Counted from the first letter of the stretch, positions 35,044 through 45,212 are shown. The stretch: DNA of 64,000 nt from Rhodospirillales bacterium (GCA_028288725.1 JAQGIC010000008.1:28930-92929); one strand, 5' to 3'. Numbers and translations are program-made. Notes: generated from the letters alone by a model not told the origin.

Positions 35044-37056
35044 TTACGCCGCCAACGCGCCCCGCTCGTCGATCAGCTCGACGATATCGGCGATGATCCG
35101 GGTCAGGTCGTAATCCTTGGGCGTATAGACCCGCGCCACCCCGGCGGCCTTCAAGGCCGCCGCGTCCTCGGGCGGGATGATGCCGCCGACCACGACCGGC
35201 ACGTCGTCTATGCCGGCGGCCTTCAGGCCCCGCATCACCTCGCCGACCAGCGCCACATGGCTGCCGGATAGGATCGACAGGCCCACGACATGGACGCTTT
35301 CCTCCAGCGCCGCATTGACGATCTGGGCCGGGGTCAGGCGGATGCCTTCGTAGACGACCTCGAACCCGGCGTCGCGCGCCTTCAAGGCGATCTGTTCCGC
35401 TCCGTTGGAATGGCCGTCGAGCCCGGGCTTGCCGACCAGCATCTTCAAGCGCCGGCCGAGCCGGTCCGACACGGCGGTCACGCGCTCGCGCACCGGCGTC
35501 AAGCCATCCTTCGGCTGGAGTGCCGCTCCCGATGAAGACGCCGCGGCCACACCGGTCGCGGCGCGATATTCGCCAAACACCTGGCGGAGGGTCTCAGACC
35601 ATTCGCCGGTGGTGACGCCGGCGCGCGCCGCCGCGATCGACGGCTCCATGATGTTCGTGCCCTGGGACGCCGCCTGACGCAGGCCCTCGATCGCGGCGGC
35701 GACCGCGTGCGCGTCGCGCGCGCCGCGCCAGGCGGTCAGGCGCTCGATCTGTTCCTCTTCGACCGCGGCATCGACGGTCAGGATACCGGCGTCGCCCTCC
35801 CCGGTCAGCGGCGAGGGCGCCGTCTCGGTGAAGCGGTTGACGCCGATCACGCTCTGCTCGCCGCGCTCGATCGCCGACAGGCGCCTGGCGTTGGATTCGA
35901 CCAGGCGCTGCTTCATGTAGCCGGTTTCGATCGCGGCGACCGCACCGCCCATGGCCTGGATCCGGTCGAACTCCGCCATCGCCTCGCTCGCCAGCTCGGC
36001 GACCTTGGCGGCCACGACCGGAGAGCCCTCGAACAGGTCGCCATATTCCAGGAGGTCGGTCTCATAGGCGACGATCTGCTGCAGGCGCAGGCTCCATTGC
36101 TGGTCCCAGGGACGCGGCAGGCCCAGTGCCTCGTTCCAGGCCGGCAGCTGCACGGCGCGGGCGCGGGCATCCTTGGACAGCACGACCGCCAGCATCTCCA
36201 GCAGGATGCGATAGACGTTGTTCTCCGGCTGCTGCTCGGTCAGGCCGAGCGAATTGACCTGCACGCCATAGCGGAAGCGCCGGAAGCGCGCGTCGGCGAT
36301 GGCGTAGCGGTCCAGCGTCAGCTGGTCCCACAGTTCGACGAACGCGCGCATCTTGCACATCTCGGTCACGAACCGGATGCCGGCATTCACGAAGAAGCTG
36401 ATGCGGCCGACGACCTGGCCGAATTCGGCATCCGGCACCTGGCCACCGGCCCTGACCGCGTCGAGCACGGCCACCGCATTGGCCAGCGCGTAAGCCAATT
36501 CCTGCACCGGCGTCGCCCCCGCCTCCTGCAGATGATAGGAGCAGACGTTCACCGGGTTCCATTTCGGCAATTCCCGATAGGTAAACGCGATGACGTCGCC
36601 GGTGAGACGGAGGCTGGGCCCGGGCGGAAAGATGTAGGTCCCGCGCGACAGATATTCCTTCAGGATATCGTTCTGGGTCGTGCCCTGCAGCGCTGCTCGG
36701 GTCGCGCCCTGCTCCTCGGCGCAGGCGATATAGAGCGCCAGCAGCCAGGGTGCCGTCGCGTTGATCGTCATCGAGGTATTCATCCGCTCGAGCGGGATGC
36801 CGTCGAACAAGGCCCGCATATCGCCCAGATGGCCGATCGGCACACCGACCTTGCCGACCTCGCCGCGGGCGAGAATATGGTCGGCGTCGTAGCCGGTCTG
36901 GGTCGGCAGATCGAACGCCACGGACAGGCCGGTCTGGCCGCGTTGCAGATTCGTGCGATAGAGCGCATTCGAGGCCGCCGCCGAAGAATGGCCGGAATAG
37001 GTCCGGATCAGCCAAGGCTGCTCCCGCTCGGCAGATCCACGCTTTTCGTCGCTCAT
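35044..37056 (-). CDS. ecm: Ethylmalonyl-CoA mutase
   Basis: 670 aa, adenosylcobalamin-dependent; converts (2R)-ethylmalonyl-CoA to (2S)-methylsuccinyl-CoA. MeaA-type single polypeptide: TIM-barrel part with RTYSGHSSAAASNALYR, FDLPTQTGYD, and C-terminal B12 domain with LDGHSNGAEQIA (the base-off His) and SILSGSH, VVVGGIIPPED. I chose the ATG at 37056 because GGAGG precedes it and family members start about here. Identity as Ecm rather than methylmalonyl-CoA mutase is supported by the divergent ccr and nearby mcd. Upstream frame to 37122 is open but unlikely. Confidence 0.95.
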   Translation of the reverse strand: MSDEKRGSAEREQPWLIRTYSGHSSAAASNALYRTNLQRGQTGLSVAFDLPTQTGYDADHILARGEVGKVGVPIGHLGDMRALFDGIPLERMNTSMTINATAPWLLALYIACAEEQGATRAALQGTTQNDILKEYLSRGTYIFPPGPSLRLTGDVIAFTYRELPKWNPVNVCSYHLQEAGATPVQELAYALANAVAVLDAVRAGGQVPDAEFGQVVGRISFFVNAGIRFVTEMCKMRAFVELWDQLTLDRYAIADARFRRFRYGVQVNSLGLTEQQPENNVYRILLEMLAVVLSKDARARAVQLPAWNEALGLPRPWDQQWSLRLQQIVAYETDLLEYGDLFEGSPVVAAKVAELASEAMAEFDRIQAMGGAVAAIETGYMKQRLVESNARRLSAIERGEQSVIGVNRFTETAPSPLTGEGDAGILTVDAAVEEEQIERLTAWRGARDAHAVAAAIEGLRQAASQGTNIMEPSIAAARAGVTTGEWSETLRQVFGEYRAATGVAAASSSGAALQPKDGLTPVRERVTAVSDRLGRRLKMLVGKPGLDGHSNGAEQIALKARDAGFEVVYEGIRLTPAQIVNAALEESVHVVGLSILSGSHVALVGEVMRGLKAAGIDDVPVVVGGIIPPEDAAALKAAGVARVYTPKDYDLTRIIADIVELIDERGALAA

Positions 37057-37202
37057 TCGGGCCTCCAATCCCTCGCGGCAGCAGTGCCTTTTTCTGTCAT
37101 TATCTTGCTTGCCTATGCACAATTTCCTGTAAAAAGCATCATCTTAGTAATAAAATATCTCTCCGCAGGAACCATGAGTAATATTACGTCGTTTTGTGCA
37201 TT

Positions 37203-37216
37203 GCAAACGGATTTGC
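37203..37216. promoter_or_regulatory. Inverted repeat GCAAA-N4-TTTGC between ecm and ccr
   Basis: GCAAA (37203-37207), CGGA, TTTGC (37212-37216) in the 293 bp divergent region. TTTGC/GCAAA half-sites are reported for ScfR-family regulators of short-chain acyl-CoA metabolism (RamB, PccR); that link is an inference. The rest of the gap is A/T-rich and shows no gene. Confidence 0.4.
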
Positions 37217-37349
37217 GTCCGGGCAGGATGCGGTGCAATAGCAGGGTGATAACGCAGCGGCGCGCCAAGCGTTGCCTACGGTCACCGAGCTTGGAAGCAT
37301 GTGCAACCCGAATGGGTGCGATCAAGGTTGAGGAACCGGGAGAAGAGCG

Positions 37350-38660
37350 ATGAGCGGCACGGCCGAAGTCATCAAACTGCACAATAACGGGTCTGAAAAT
37401 GTCGCAACGGCGCAACAAGTGACAAAGGACTTGTACGAGCTGGGCGAGATCCCGCCGCTGGGCCACGTGCCGGAGCGCATGTATGCCTGGGCGATCCGGC
37501 GCGAGCGCCACGGCGAGCCCGAGAGCGCCATGCAAGTCGAAGTGGTACCGACGCCGACCATCGGCCAGGACGAGGTTCTGGTCATGGTGATGGCCGCCGG
37601 CGTCAATTACAACGGCGTCTGGGCGGCGTTGGGCAAGCCGATCTCGCCGTTCGACGTGCACAAGGCCGAATTCCATGTCGCGGGCTCCGACTGTTCGGGC
37701 GTGGTCTGGGCCGTGGGCTCCAAGATCAAGCGCTGGAAGGTCGGCGACGAGGTCGTGGTCCATTGCAATCAGGACGACGGCGACGACGAGGAGTGCAACG
37801 GTGGCGACCCGATGAATTCGCCCAGCCAGCGCATCTGGGGCTACGAGACGCCCGACGGCTCCTTCGCGCAATTCGCCCGGGTCCAGGGCCGGCAGCTGAT
37901 GGAACGGCCGCGCCACCTGACCTGGGAAGAAAGCGGCTGCTACGTGCTGACGCTGGCGACCGCCTACCGCATGCTGTTCGGCCATCGCCCGCATATCCTG
38001 CGTCCGGGCGACCATGTGCTGGTCTGGGGCGCGGCCGGCGGCCTGGGATCCATGGCGCTCCAACTGATCGCGACGGCCGGCGCCAACCCGATCGCGGTCA
38101 TCTCGGAAGAGGACAAGCGCGATTTCGTGCTGCAATTGGGCGCCAAGGGCGTGATCAACCGCAAGAATTTCGATTGCTGGGGCCAGTGCCCCGACGTCGA
38201 CGATCAGGCTGGCTATGCCGAATACATGAAGAAGTGCCGCGCCTTCGGCAAGGCGATCTGGGACATCACCGGCAAAGGCAACGACGTCGATTTCGTGTTC
38301 GAGCATCCGGGCGAGCAGACCTTTCCCGTGAGCTGCTTCGTGGTCAAGCGCGGCGGCATGGTCGTGTTCTGTGCCGGCACGACCGGCTTCAACCTGACCT
38401 TCGACGCGCGCTTCGTCTGGATGCGGCAGAAGCGCATCCAGGGCAGCCATTTCGCCAATCTGCTGCAGGCGAGCCAGGCCAACCGGCTGGTGGTCGAGCG
38501 CCGCATCGATCCATGTCTGTCGGAAGTGTTCTCCTGGGCCGACATCCCGCGCGCCCATACCAAGATGATGAAGAACCTGCACAAGCCCGGCAACATGGCC
38601 GTGCTGGTCCAGGCGAAGCATCCGGGGATGCGCACGCTCGACGACGCCATTCACGCCTGA
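37350..38660 (+). CDS. ccr: Crotonyl-CoA carboxylase/reductase
   Basis: 436 aa medium-chain dehydrogenase that reductively carboxylates crotonyl-CoA to (2S)-ethylmalonyl-CoA with NADPH and CO2, the defining step of the ethylmalonyl-CoA pathway. Recognisable: DLYELGEIPPLGHVPERMYAW, VMVMAAGVNYNGVWAALG, GAAGGLGSMA nucleotide motif, FEHPGEQTFPVSCFVVKRGGMVVFCAGTTGF. GGGAGAAGAG lies before the ATG. Divergent from ecm. Confidence 0.98.
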   Translation: MSGTAEVIKLHNNGSENVATAQQVTKDLYELGEIPPLGHVPERMYAWAIRRERHGEPESAMQVEVVPTPTIGQDEVLVMVMAAGVNYNGVWAALGKPISPFDVHKAEFHVAGSDCSGVVWAVGSKIKRWKVGDEVVVHCNQDDGDDEECNGGDPMNSPSQRIWGYETPDGSFAQFARVQGRQLMERPRHLTWEESGCYVLTLATAYRMLFGHRPHILRPGDHVLVWGAAGGLGSMALQLIATAGANPIAVISEEDKRDFVLQLGAKGVINRKNFDCWGQCPDVDDQAGYAEYMKKCRAFGKAIWDITGKGNDVDFVFEHPGEQTFPVSCFVVKRGGMVVFCAGTTGFNLTFDARFVWMRQKRIQGSHFANLLQASQANRLVVERRIDPCLSEVFSWADIPRAHTKMMKNLHKPGNMAVLVQAKHPGMRTLDDAIHA

Positions 38661-38670
38661 GACGCGGATA

Positions 38671-38772
38671 GACCCTCACACTCCCGCTGCGCGGGGCCCT
38701 CCCTCTCCCGCAGGCGGTAGAGGGTAAAGAGAGCTCCCTCCCCTGCTTCGCGGGGGAGGGTTGGGGTGGGGG
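38671..38772. repeat. Family C hairpins after ccr
   Basis: Two tandem inverted repeats: CCCGC-TGC-GCGGG with CCTCCCTCTCCC, and CTCCCTCCCC-TGCTTCGC-GGGGGAGGG. A frequent intergenic element of this genome type; probably terminator-like between ccr and mcd. Confidence 0.6.
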
Positions 38773-38801
38773 ACGTGCCGCCTAAACCGGATCAATTCTC
38801 C

Positions 38802-40466
38802 ATGACGCTCCTGCTGCCCGACCTGCTCGCCCTGACCGCGGCCGCCGCCAGCTCGGCCGACCGCCTGGTTGCGGCCGGCCGCAAGGCCGTGCTGTCCCAG
38901 GTCGCCCCCGGCGGCACGCTCGATGCCGATCTCCTGGAACAGCACCAATATGCCGCCCACGGCCTCGCCTGGGTTTCCACATATGCCCGCGCGCTCAGCG
39001 AAATGCGGGCCTGGGCACTCCGGCTGGACGCGACCGGGCGCCTGGGCGAGCTGGAAGCGCTGATCCTGCAGGTCGCGTTCGGCGAATATCTGGCCCAGCT
39101 CGAAGGCGGCGTGCCGCTGAGCCAGGTCGAGATGATCCGCCCGGCCGATCTGGGCATCGCCGACGAAGACGTGGCAACGTTCCGGACCGAACCGGTTCAG
39201 GCGCTTGTCAAAGCCGGCACGGCGGCCGCGGCGCGGCTGCGCATCGCCGAACTGATCCGCCACGGGCTCGACGGCGGCGGCTTCGGCAACGAGGCGCTCG
39301 ACGACGAGACCCTGTCGATGGTGCGCGACCAGTTCCGCCGCTTCGGCGCCGAGGCGGTCGAGCCCCATGCCCATGACTGGCACCTCAAAGACGAGCTGAT
39401 CCCGATCGAGATCGTCGAGCAGATGGCCGAGCTGGGCGTGTTCGGCCTGACCATCCCCGAGGAATATGGCGGCCTCGGCATGGGCAAGCTCGCCATGTGC
39501 GTCGTGACCGAGGAATTGTCGCGCGCCTATATCGGCGTGGGCTCGCTCGGCACGAGGTCGGAGATCGCGGCCGAGCTGATCCGCCTGGGCGGAACCGACC
39601 AGCAAAAGGAATATTGGCTGCCCAGGATCGCGTCGGGCGAGATCCTGCCGACCGCCGTCTTCACCGAACCCAATACCGGCTCCGACCTGGGTTCGCTCAA
39701 GACCCGCGCGACGCTCGACGGCGACAGCTACAGCGTGACCGGCAACAAGACCTGGATCACCCACGCCAGCCGGTCCGACCTGATGACGCTGCTGGCGCGG
39801 ACCGACGCCAAGGATGGCGGCTACAAGGGCCTGTCGATGTTCCTGGCCGAGAAGCCGCGCGGTACCGAGGCCGATCCCTTTCCGGCCGCCGGCATGACCG
39901 GCGGGGAGATAAAGGTGCTGGGCTATCGCGGCATGAAGGAATACGAACTGGGCTTCGACGGTTTCGCCGTGCCGGCCGCCAATCTATTGGGCGGGGTCGA
40001 GGGCCAAGGCTTCAAGCAGCTGATGGCGACGTTCGAGAGCGCCCGGGTCCAGACCGCGGCCCGCGCCGTCGGCGTCGCCCAGAACGCGCTGGAGATCGGG
40101 TTGCGCTATGCGCTCGATCGGGTCCAGTTCGGCAAGGCGCTGGTGAATTTCCCGCGCGTTGCCGGCAAGCTCGCCTGGATGGCGGTCGAGACCATGGTCG
40201 CGCGCCAGCTGACCTATTTCGCCGCGCGCGAGAAGGACAGCGACCGCCGCTGCGACATCGAGGCCGGCATGGCCAAGCTGCTGGCCGCCCGCGTTGCCTG
40301 GGCCAATGCCGACAACGCCCTGCAGATCCACGGCGGCAACGGCTATGCGCTGGAATATAAGATCAGCCGCGTGCTGTGCGACGCCCGCATCCTCAACATC
40401 TTCGAGGGCGCGGCCGAGATCCAAGCCCAGGTCATCGCGCGCGGGCTCCTGGCGGGGCGGAACTAG
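38802..40466 (+). CDS. mcd: (2S)-Methylsuccinyl-CoA dehydrogenase
   Basis: 554 aa acyl-CoA dehydrogenase, longer than ordinary members because of an N-terminal helical extension (about 1-155), as known for Mcd. Core motifs: [87 protein letters not shown]. Oxidises methylsuccinyl-CoA to mesaconyl-CoA and passes electrons to ETF; etfBA lies 2 kb downstream. ATG at 38802 ([11 protein letters not shown]) preferred over an upstream GTG. Confidence 0.92.
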   Translation: MTLLLPDLLALTAAAASSADRLVAAGRKAVLSQVAPGGTLDADLLEQHQYAAHGLAWVSTYARALSEMRAWALRLDATGRLGELEALILQVAFGEYLAQLEGGVPLSQVEMIRPADLGIADEDVATFRTEPVQALVKAGTAAAARLRIAELIRHGLDGGGFGNEALDDETLSMVRDQFRRFGAEAVEPHAHDWHLKDELIPIEIVEQMAELGVFGLTIPEEYGGLGMGKLAMCVVTEELSRAYIGVGSLGTRSEIAAELIRLGGTDQQKEYWLPRIASGEILPTAVFTEPNTGSDLGSLKTRATLDGDSYSVTGNKTWITHASRSDLMTLLARTDAKDGGYKGLSMFLAEKPRGTEADPFPAAGMTGGEIKVLGYRGMKEYELGFDGFAVPAANLLGGVEGQGFKQLMATFESARVQTAARAVGVAQNALEIGLRYALDRVQFGKALVNFPRVAGKLAWMAVETMVARQLTYFAAREKDSDRRCDIEAGMAKLLAARVAWANADNALQIHGGNGYALEYKISRVLCDARILNIFEGAAEIQAQVIARGLLAGRN

Positions 40467-40491
40467 TCGGCGAATGACTAAATTGAGCTCC

Positions 40492-40594
40492 CGTCATTCC
40501 CGCGCGGGCGGGAATCCAGAGTGGCCCCAACGGCTGAGCGACGCTGAGGGAGCCGACCGCTCGCCCTGGATCCTCGCCGTCGCGGGGATGACGG
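40492..40594. repeat. Family B MITE-like repeat, copy 1
   Basis: CGTCATTCCCGCG...GCGGGAATCCAG at the left and CCCTGGATCCTCGCC...GCGGGGATGACGG at the right: two arms in inverted orientation around about 45 bp. Non-coding, between the convergent mcd and 2H phosphoesterase genes. Confidence 0.8.
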
Positions 40595-40599
40595 TGGGG

Positions 40600-41142
40600 T
40601 CAAAACAGCCCCGCGCCCAGCATCGACAGGTGCAGCGTGTCCAGCGGGTCATAGCTGACCACGCGCAGGGCCGGCAGTTGGGCGTCGATCGGCGCGAAGC
40701 TGGGCGCGAGCGCTTCGACCGCGCCGGCGAGCGACAGGCCGTCCAGCTCCTGGGCCAGCGCCACATGGGGAATCCAATTGCCGGTCTCGTAGAACGGCCA
40801 GCGCTGGGGCGCCAGATCGGCGAAGGCGGCGTGGAAGCTGTCGTGCAAGGCCAGCAGTTCGGGACCCACGATCGGCGCCAGGAACAGGGTGCCGGACGGG
40901 CCACCGAACACGCCGAGACTGCCCAGGCGGATGACCGGCGGCATTTGACCGGCGGCCCAGAGATCGAGCCGCGGCGCCACCTCGGCGATATCGAGGCTCT
41001 CATAGATGGCGAGCGCCATATGGGGCGACAGGCCGGTCTGGCGGTAGCTGGGCAGGCCGGCGCTATGTTCCAGCGTGCCAGCCAGCCAATCCACGATGGC
41101 GACGGCGCTCGGGTCCAGGTCCAGCGTGATGGCGATCGCCAC
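40600..41142 (-). CDS. 2H phosphoesterase superfamily (2'-5' RNA ligase-like)
   Basis: 180 aa. Two repeats of the 2H motif: LSPHMALAI (His41) and NWIPHVALA in the second half. In classical members the His is followed by x-Ser/Thr; here both positions carry Ala, so activity may be altered. Members act on cyclic phosphates of RNA or nucleotides. No functional link to the surrounding ethylmalonyl-CoA genes is evident. Confidence 0.8.
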   Translation of the reverse strand: MAIAITLDLDPSAVAIVDWLAGTLEHSAGLPSYRQTGLSPHMALAIYESLDIAEVAPRLDLWAAGQMPPVIRLGSLGVFGGPSGTLFLAPIVGPELLALHDSFHAAFADLAPQRWPFYETGNWIPHVALAQELDGLSLAGAVEALAPSFAPIDAQLPALRVVSYDPLDTLHLSMLGAGLF

Positions 41143-41350
41143 GGAACGTCCAGGTCAGCGCTGGGACGCCGCGGCCGATCGGCCGGCAGCGAAAGGTTCG
41201 GCAAGCGGGGACAAACGCATCGGCGGGCCTCGGTCACAGGTTCGGACGGCACGGGGTCGGACGGCGGCAACAGCATAGGGCGAAGTGCCGCCGACGCAAA
41301 GCGCCAGAGCGACCTGGGCAGGGCGGCGCGCCCGGACTATATACCAGCGG

Positions 41351-41542
41351 ATGCACACTCTTCTCATCATCGGCATCGTCCTCGCCGCCCTCGCCACCCT
41401 GGCCGTCCTCGTCCGGGGTATCATCCAGATGTTCCGCGGCAACGATCCCCGGCGCTCGAACAAATACATGCAGATGCGCGTCATCCTGCAGTTCGCCGTG
41501 CTGATTCTGGTCGTGCTGTTCATGACGCTCTACCGCTCGTGA
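41351..41542 (+). CDS. Twin-transmembrane HIG1-domain-like small protein
   Basis: 63 aa with two helices: MHTLLIIGIVLAALATLAVL and MRVILQFAVLILVVLFMTLY, joined by a short polar loop with RGNDPRRSNKYMQMR, typical of the alphaproteobacterial twin-TM/HIG1 family. ATG at 41351. Placed 7 bp upstream of the cobalamin adenosyltransferase, an arrangement often seen in alphaproteobacteria. Confidence 0.85.
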   Translation: MHTLLIIGIVLAALATLAVLVRGIIQMFRGNDPRRSNKYMQMRVILQFAVLILVVLFMTLYRS

Positions 41543-41549
41543 GGGCGCC

Positions 41550-42119
41550 ATGGTCACGCTGAACCGGATCTATACCCGCGGCGGCGATACGGGCCAGACC
41601 TCGCTGGGCGACGGCAGGCGCGTGGCCAAGCATGATGCCCGCGTCGAGGCCTATGGTACGGTCGACGAGGCCAATGCCACGATCGGGCTGGCCCGCCTGC
41701 ACAGCAAAGACCTGCCCGAGACCGACGGCATCCTCGTGCGCATTCAGAACGACCTGTTCGATCTCGGCGCCGACCTGTGCACGCCCGAGGACGGCCGCAA
41801 GCACGAAGGCGCGCTACGGATCGTGGCCGCCCAGGTCGATCGGCTGGAGCACGAGATCGACCAGATGAACGCGCATCTGGCGCCGCTTACCTCTTTCATC
41901 CTGCCCGGCGGCACCGCCCTCGCGACCCATCTGCACCTGGCCCGCACGGTCGTCCGCCGCGCCGAGCGGCTGGTCGTGGCCCTGGCCGAGCGCGAGCCGG
42001 TCAATCCCGAGGCGGTCAAATACCTCAATCGCCTGAGCGACCATCTGTTCGTGCTCGGCCGCCACGTCAATGACGGCGGCAAGCTCGACGTGCTGTGGGT
42101 GCCCGGTGCCAATCGTTAG
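41550..42119 (+). CDS. Cob(I)alamin adenosyltransferase, PduO/MMAB type
   Basis: 189 aa. YTRGGDTGQTSLGDGRRV at the N-terminus is the ATP-binding signature; VEAYGTVDEANATIGLAR, HLHLARTVVRRAERLV and YLNRLSDHLFVLGRHVN complete the family pattern. Makes adenosylcobalamin, the cofactor of Ecm encoded 4.5 kb upstream. Likely co-transcribed with the HIG1-like gene. Confidence 0.95.
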   Translation: MVTLNRIYTRGGDTGQTSLGDGRRVAKHDARVEAYGTVDEANATIGLARLHSKDLPETDGILVRIQNDLFDLGADLCTPEDGRKHEGALRIVAAQVDRLEHEIDQMNAHLAPLTSFILPGGTALATHLHLARTVVRRAERLVVALAEREPVNPEAVKYLNRLSDHLFVLGRHVNDGGKLDVLWVPGANR

Positions 42120-42130
42120 CCCCCCTCTTT

Positions 42131-42214
42131 CCTCCATCCCCGCGCAGGCGGGGATCCAGGGTGGCCGGCATCCGTCGCTTAGCCTGGATCCCCGCTTTCG
42201 GGGGAACGACGAGG
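42131..42214. repeat. Family B MITE-like repeat, copy 2
   Basis: CCATCCCCGCG...GCGGGGATCCAGG and CCTGGATCCCCGC...GGGGGAACGACG inverted arms. Non-coding. Fills the first part of the 300 bp gap before etfB; the rest (42215-42419) shows no gene. Confidence 0.78.
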
Positions 42215-42419
42215 GGTGTGACAGGGCCCGCGAATTGACTCGGGCGCACCCTCTCCCTATCGTTCGCGGTCCAGAGATGACCCGCGCGATCCCGCGCCGT
42301 CCGGCCGATCTCGGTCGGGCCGGCGCATCTGCCGAAGCCGTCGGGGGCAACCCCGATCAACGATAACCTGCCCAAGACCGGGTCCGCCGCTCAAGGACGC
42401 GTCCGGTCGGAGTGAACCG

Positions 42420-43169
42420 ATGAAAGTGCTCGTCGCCGTCAAGCGGGTGGTCGACTACAACGTCAAGATCCGTGTGAAGGCGGACAAGACGGGGGTCGAG
42501 ACCGCCAACGTCAAGTTCTCCATGAATCCGTTCGACGAGATCGCCGTCGAACAGGCCGTGCGCCTGAAGGAAGCCGGCACGGCGACCGAGGTCGTGGTGG
42601 TCTCGATCGGACCGGCCCAAGCCCAGGAAACCATCCGCACGGCGCTCGCCATGGGCGCCGACCGCGGCATCCATGTCCAAACCGATGCCGAGGTGCAGCC
42701 GCTGGCCGTCGCCAAGCTCTTGAAGGCGATCGTCGCCAACGAGAACCCGACCCTGGTCATCGTCGGCAAGCAGGCGATCGACGATGATTGCAGCCAGACC
42801 GGCCAGATGCTTGCGGCGCTCTTGGGCTGGTCCCAGGGCACCTTCGCGTCCAAGGTCGATCTGAAGGACGGCACGGTCGCGGTCACCCGCGAAGTGGACG
42901 GCGGCCTCGAGACCGTCGATCTGAAGCTGCCGGCGATCGTCACGACCGACCTGCGCCTGAACGAGCCGCGCTACGCGTCGCTGCCGAACATCATGAAGGC
43001 GAAGAAGAAGCCGATCGACGCCACGACGGCCGAAGCGCTGGGCGTCGACATCGCGTCGCGTCTCATAACGCTCAAGGTCGAGGAACCGGCGAAGCGCCAG
43101 GGCGGCAAGAAGGTCGGCTCCATCGCCGAACTGGTCGATAAGCTGAAGAACGAGGCGAGGGTTATCTGA
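42420..43169 (+). CDS. etfB: Electron transfer flavoprotein beta subunit
   Basis: 249 aa. [22 protein letters not shown] start, [31 protein letters not shown], and the AMP-binding [23 protein letters not shown] signature. Forms the EtfAB heterodimer that takes electrons from acyl-CoA dehydrogenases such as Mcd to ETF:quinone oxidoreductase. Stop and etfA start overlap by one base (TGATG). Confidence 0.98.
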   Translation: MKVLVAVKRVVDYNVKIRVKADKTGVETANVKFSMNPFDEIAVEQAVRLKEAGTATEVVVVSIGPAQAQETIRTALAMGADRGIHVQTDAEVQPLAVAKLLKAIVANENPTLVIVGKQAIDDDCSQTGQMLAALLGWSQGTFASKVDLKDGTVAVTREVDGGLETVDLKLPAIVTTDLRLNEPRYASLPNIMKAKKKPIDATTAEALGVDIASRLITLKVEEPAKRQGGKKVGSIAELVDKLKNEARVI

Positions 43170-44110
43170 TGGCACTCCTGGTCATTGCCGAGCACGCGAA
43201 CTCGGAACTGAAAGCCGCGACGCTCAACGTCGTCACTGCTGCCAAGGAGATCGGCGGCGAGATCCACGTGCTGGTCGCCGGCTCGAACGCCAAGCCCGCG
43301 GCCGAGGCCGCCGCCAAGGTCGCCGGCGTATCGAAGGTGCTGCTGGCCGACGCGCCGATCTACGAGCATCGCCTGGCCGAGGATCTGGCGGCCCTCGTGG
43401 TCAAGCTGGCGCCCGGCTACAGCCACGTGCTGGCGCCCGCGACCACGTCGGGCAAGAACTTCCTGCCGCGGGTTGCGGCCTTGCTCGACGTCGCCCAGAT
43501 CTCGGACATCTCGGCCGTGGTCTCGCCCGACACGTTCGTGCGCCCGATCTATGCCGGCAACGCGCTGGCGACGGTGCAGTCCAAGGACGCGACCAAGATC
43601 ATCACCGTGCGCGGCACCGGCTTCGCCGCGGCGGACGCGACCGGCGGCAGCGCCGGCATCGAGACGATCGAGGCGGCCCCCTCCTCGGGCCTCTCCACCT
43701 TCGTCAGCCAGGAGCTGTCGAAGTCGGAGCGCCCGGAACTGACCTCGGCCCGGGTCATCATCTCCGGCGGCCGCGGCATGCAGAACGGCGAGAACTTCAA
43801 GCTGCTGGAAGAAGTCGCCGACAAGCTGGGCGCCGCCGTGGGCGCGTCGCGTGCCGCGGTCGACGCCGGCTTCGTGCCGAACGACTATCAGGTCGGCCAG
43901 ACCGGCAAGATCGTCGCCCCCGAGCTCTATGTCGCGGTCGGCATTTCCGGCGCCATCCAGCATCTGGCCGGCATGAAGGACTCGAAGGTCATCGTCGCGA
44001 TCAACAAGGACGAGGAAGCGCCGATCTTCCAGATCGCCGACTATGGCGTGGTGGGCGATCTGTTCAAGCTCGTGCCGGAATTGTCGGCGGAGCTGGACAA
44101 GGTGAAGTAG
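43169..44110 (+). CDS. etfA: Electron transfer flavoprotein alpha subunit
   Basis: 313 aa. N-terminal domain I and the C-terminal FAD domain with [45 protein letters not shown] and [13 protein letters not shown]. Partner of EtfB. Followed by a family B half-repeat and a strong hairpin terminator. Confidence 0.98.
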   Translation: MALLVIAEHANSELKAATLNVVTAAKEIGGEIHVLVAGSNAKPAAEAAAKVAGVSKVLLADAPIYEHRLAEDLAALVVKLAPGYSHVLAPATTSGKNFLPRVAALLDVAQISDISAVVSPDTFVRPIYAGNALATVQSKDATKIITVRGTGFAAADATGGSAGIETIEAAPSSGLSTFVSQELSKSERPELTSARVIISGGRGMQNGENFKLLEEVADKLGAAVGASRAAVDAGFVPNDYQVGQTGKIVAPELYVAVGISGAIQHLAGMKDSKVIVAINKDEEAPIFQIADYGVVGDLFKLVPELSAELDKVK

Positions 44111-44121
44111 GGACATCTTAC

Positions 44122-44164
44122 CCGTCATTCCCGCGAAAGCGGAAATCCTGCGCGGGGACGACGG
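44122..44164. repeat. Family B repeat, copy 3 (compact)
   Basis: CCGTCATTCCCGCG...GCGGAAATCCTGCGCGGGGACGACGG, a shortened version with both arms directly joined. Located after etfA. Confidence 0.7.
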
Positions 44165-44220
44165 AAAGTGTGAACGCCTTCCCTGCTGACGGCGGCCCCA
44201 AGGCTCGCTATGTATGAGGC

Positions 44221-44252
44221 GGCGCGGGAGCAATCCCGCGCCGTCCTCGTTT
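44221..44252 (+). terminator. Rho-independent terminator after etfBA
   Basis: Stem GGCGCGGGA (44221-44229), loop GCAA, stem TCCCGCGCC (44234-44242), then GTCCTCGTTT. Nine perfect GC-rich pairs followed by a T-containing tail. Confidence 0.7.
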
Positions 44253-44298
44253 GGTCGACACGTGTAGCCCCAAGCGATCAGTTTCTTATGAGGCGGTC

Positions 44299-45171
44299 AT
44301 GATTTCTCGTATCGGTGTCATTGGGGCGGGCCAGATGGGCAGCGGCATCGCGCAGGTCTGCGCGCGGGCCGGCTACGAGGTGCGCCTCAACGATCAGTCG
44401 ACCGAGGCGCTCGACCGCGCCATCGCCAACATCCACGGCAATCTCGACCGGCAGATCGGCAAGGGCAAGCTCAGCGAGGCCGAGCGCGATCAGACGCTCA
44501 GCCACATCCAGACCGGCACCGACTATGCCATGTTCGCCGAGTGCGATCTGGTGATCGAGGCCGCGACCGAGAAGGAGGCGATCAAGCGCGAGATTTTCAA
44601 GCGCCTGATCCCGAGCCTGAAGGACGAGGCGATCATCGCGACCAACACTTCGTCGATCTCGATCACGCGGCTGGCGGCATCGACCGACCGGCCGGGCGCC
44701 TTCATCGGCATGCATTTCATGAACCCGGTGCCGGTCATGGCGCTGGTCGAGCTGATCCGCGGCATCGCGACCGACGAGAAGACCTTCGCGTCCGTGCGCG
44801 AACTGGCGGTCAAGCTCGGCAAGCAGCCGGTCGCGGCCGAGGATTTCCCGGCCTTCATCGTCAATCGCGTGCTGCTGCCGATGATCAACGAGGCGGTCTA
44901 TACGCTGTATGAAGGCGTGGGCTCGGTCGAGGCGATCGATACGGCCATGAAGCTCGGCGCCAATCATCCGATGGGTCCGCTCGAATTGGCCGATTTCATC
45001 GGGCTCGATACGTGCCTCGCCATCATGCAGGTACTGTATGAGGGGCTGGCGGACTCGAAGTATCGCCCCTGTCCGCTCCTGGTTAAATACGTCGAGGCCG
45101 GCTGGCTCGGCAAGAAGGCGGGGCGCGGTTTCTACGACTACCGCGGCGACGTCCCGGTCCCGACCCGCTGA
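44299..45171 (+). CDS. 3-hydroxybutyryl-CoA dehydrogenase
   Basis: 290 aa, NAD(P)-dependent. Rossmann motif VIGAGQMGSGIAQ at 6-18, ATNTSSISITRLA, catalytic GMHFMNPVPVMALVE, and FPAFIVNRVLLPMINEAV in the C-terminal domain. It acts on (S)-3-hydroxybutyryl-CoA (hbd/paaH type), while PhaB of this window makes the (R) isomer. The ATG at 44299 gives the standard N-terminus MISRIGVIGAG, with GAGG upstream. Confidence 0.94.
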   Translation: MISRIGVIGAGQMGSGIAQVCARAGYEVRLNDQSTEALDRAIANIHGNLDRQIGKGKLSEAERDQTLSHIQTGTDYAMFAECDLVIEAATEKEAIKREIFKRLIPSLKDEAIIATNTSSISITRLAASTDRPGAFIGMHFMNPVPVMALVELIRGIATDEKTFASVRELAVKLGKQPVAAEDFPAFIVNRVLLPMINEAVYTLYEGVGSVEAIDTAMKLGANHPMGPLELADFIGLDTCLAIMQVLYEGLADSKYRPCPLLVKYVEAGWLGKKAGRGFYDYRGDVPVPTR

Positions 45172-45212
45172 ATACTGGCTTCATTCCTCCGCATTAAAAT
45201 TTTTATATGCGC

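Noticed and set aside
37057..37349. Possible cobalamin riboswitch near the B12-dependent mutase
   Set aside because: No B12-box-like element or long structured leader is visible.
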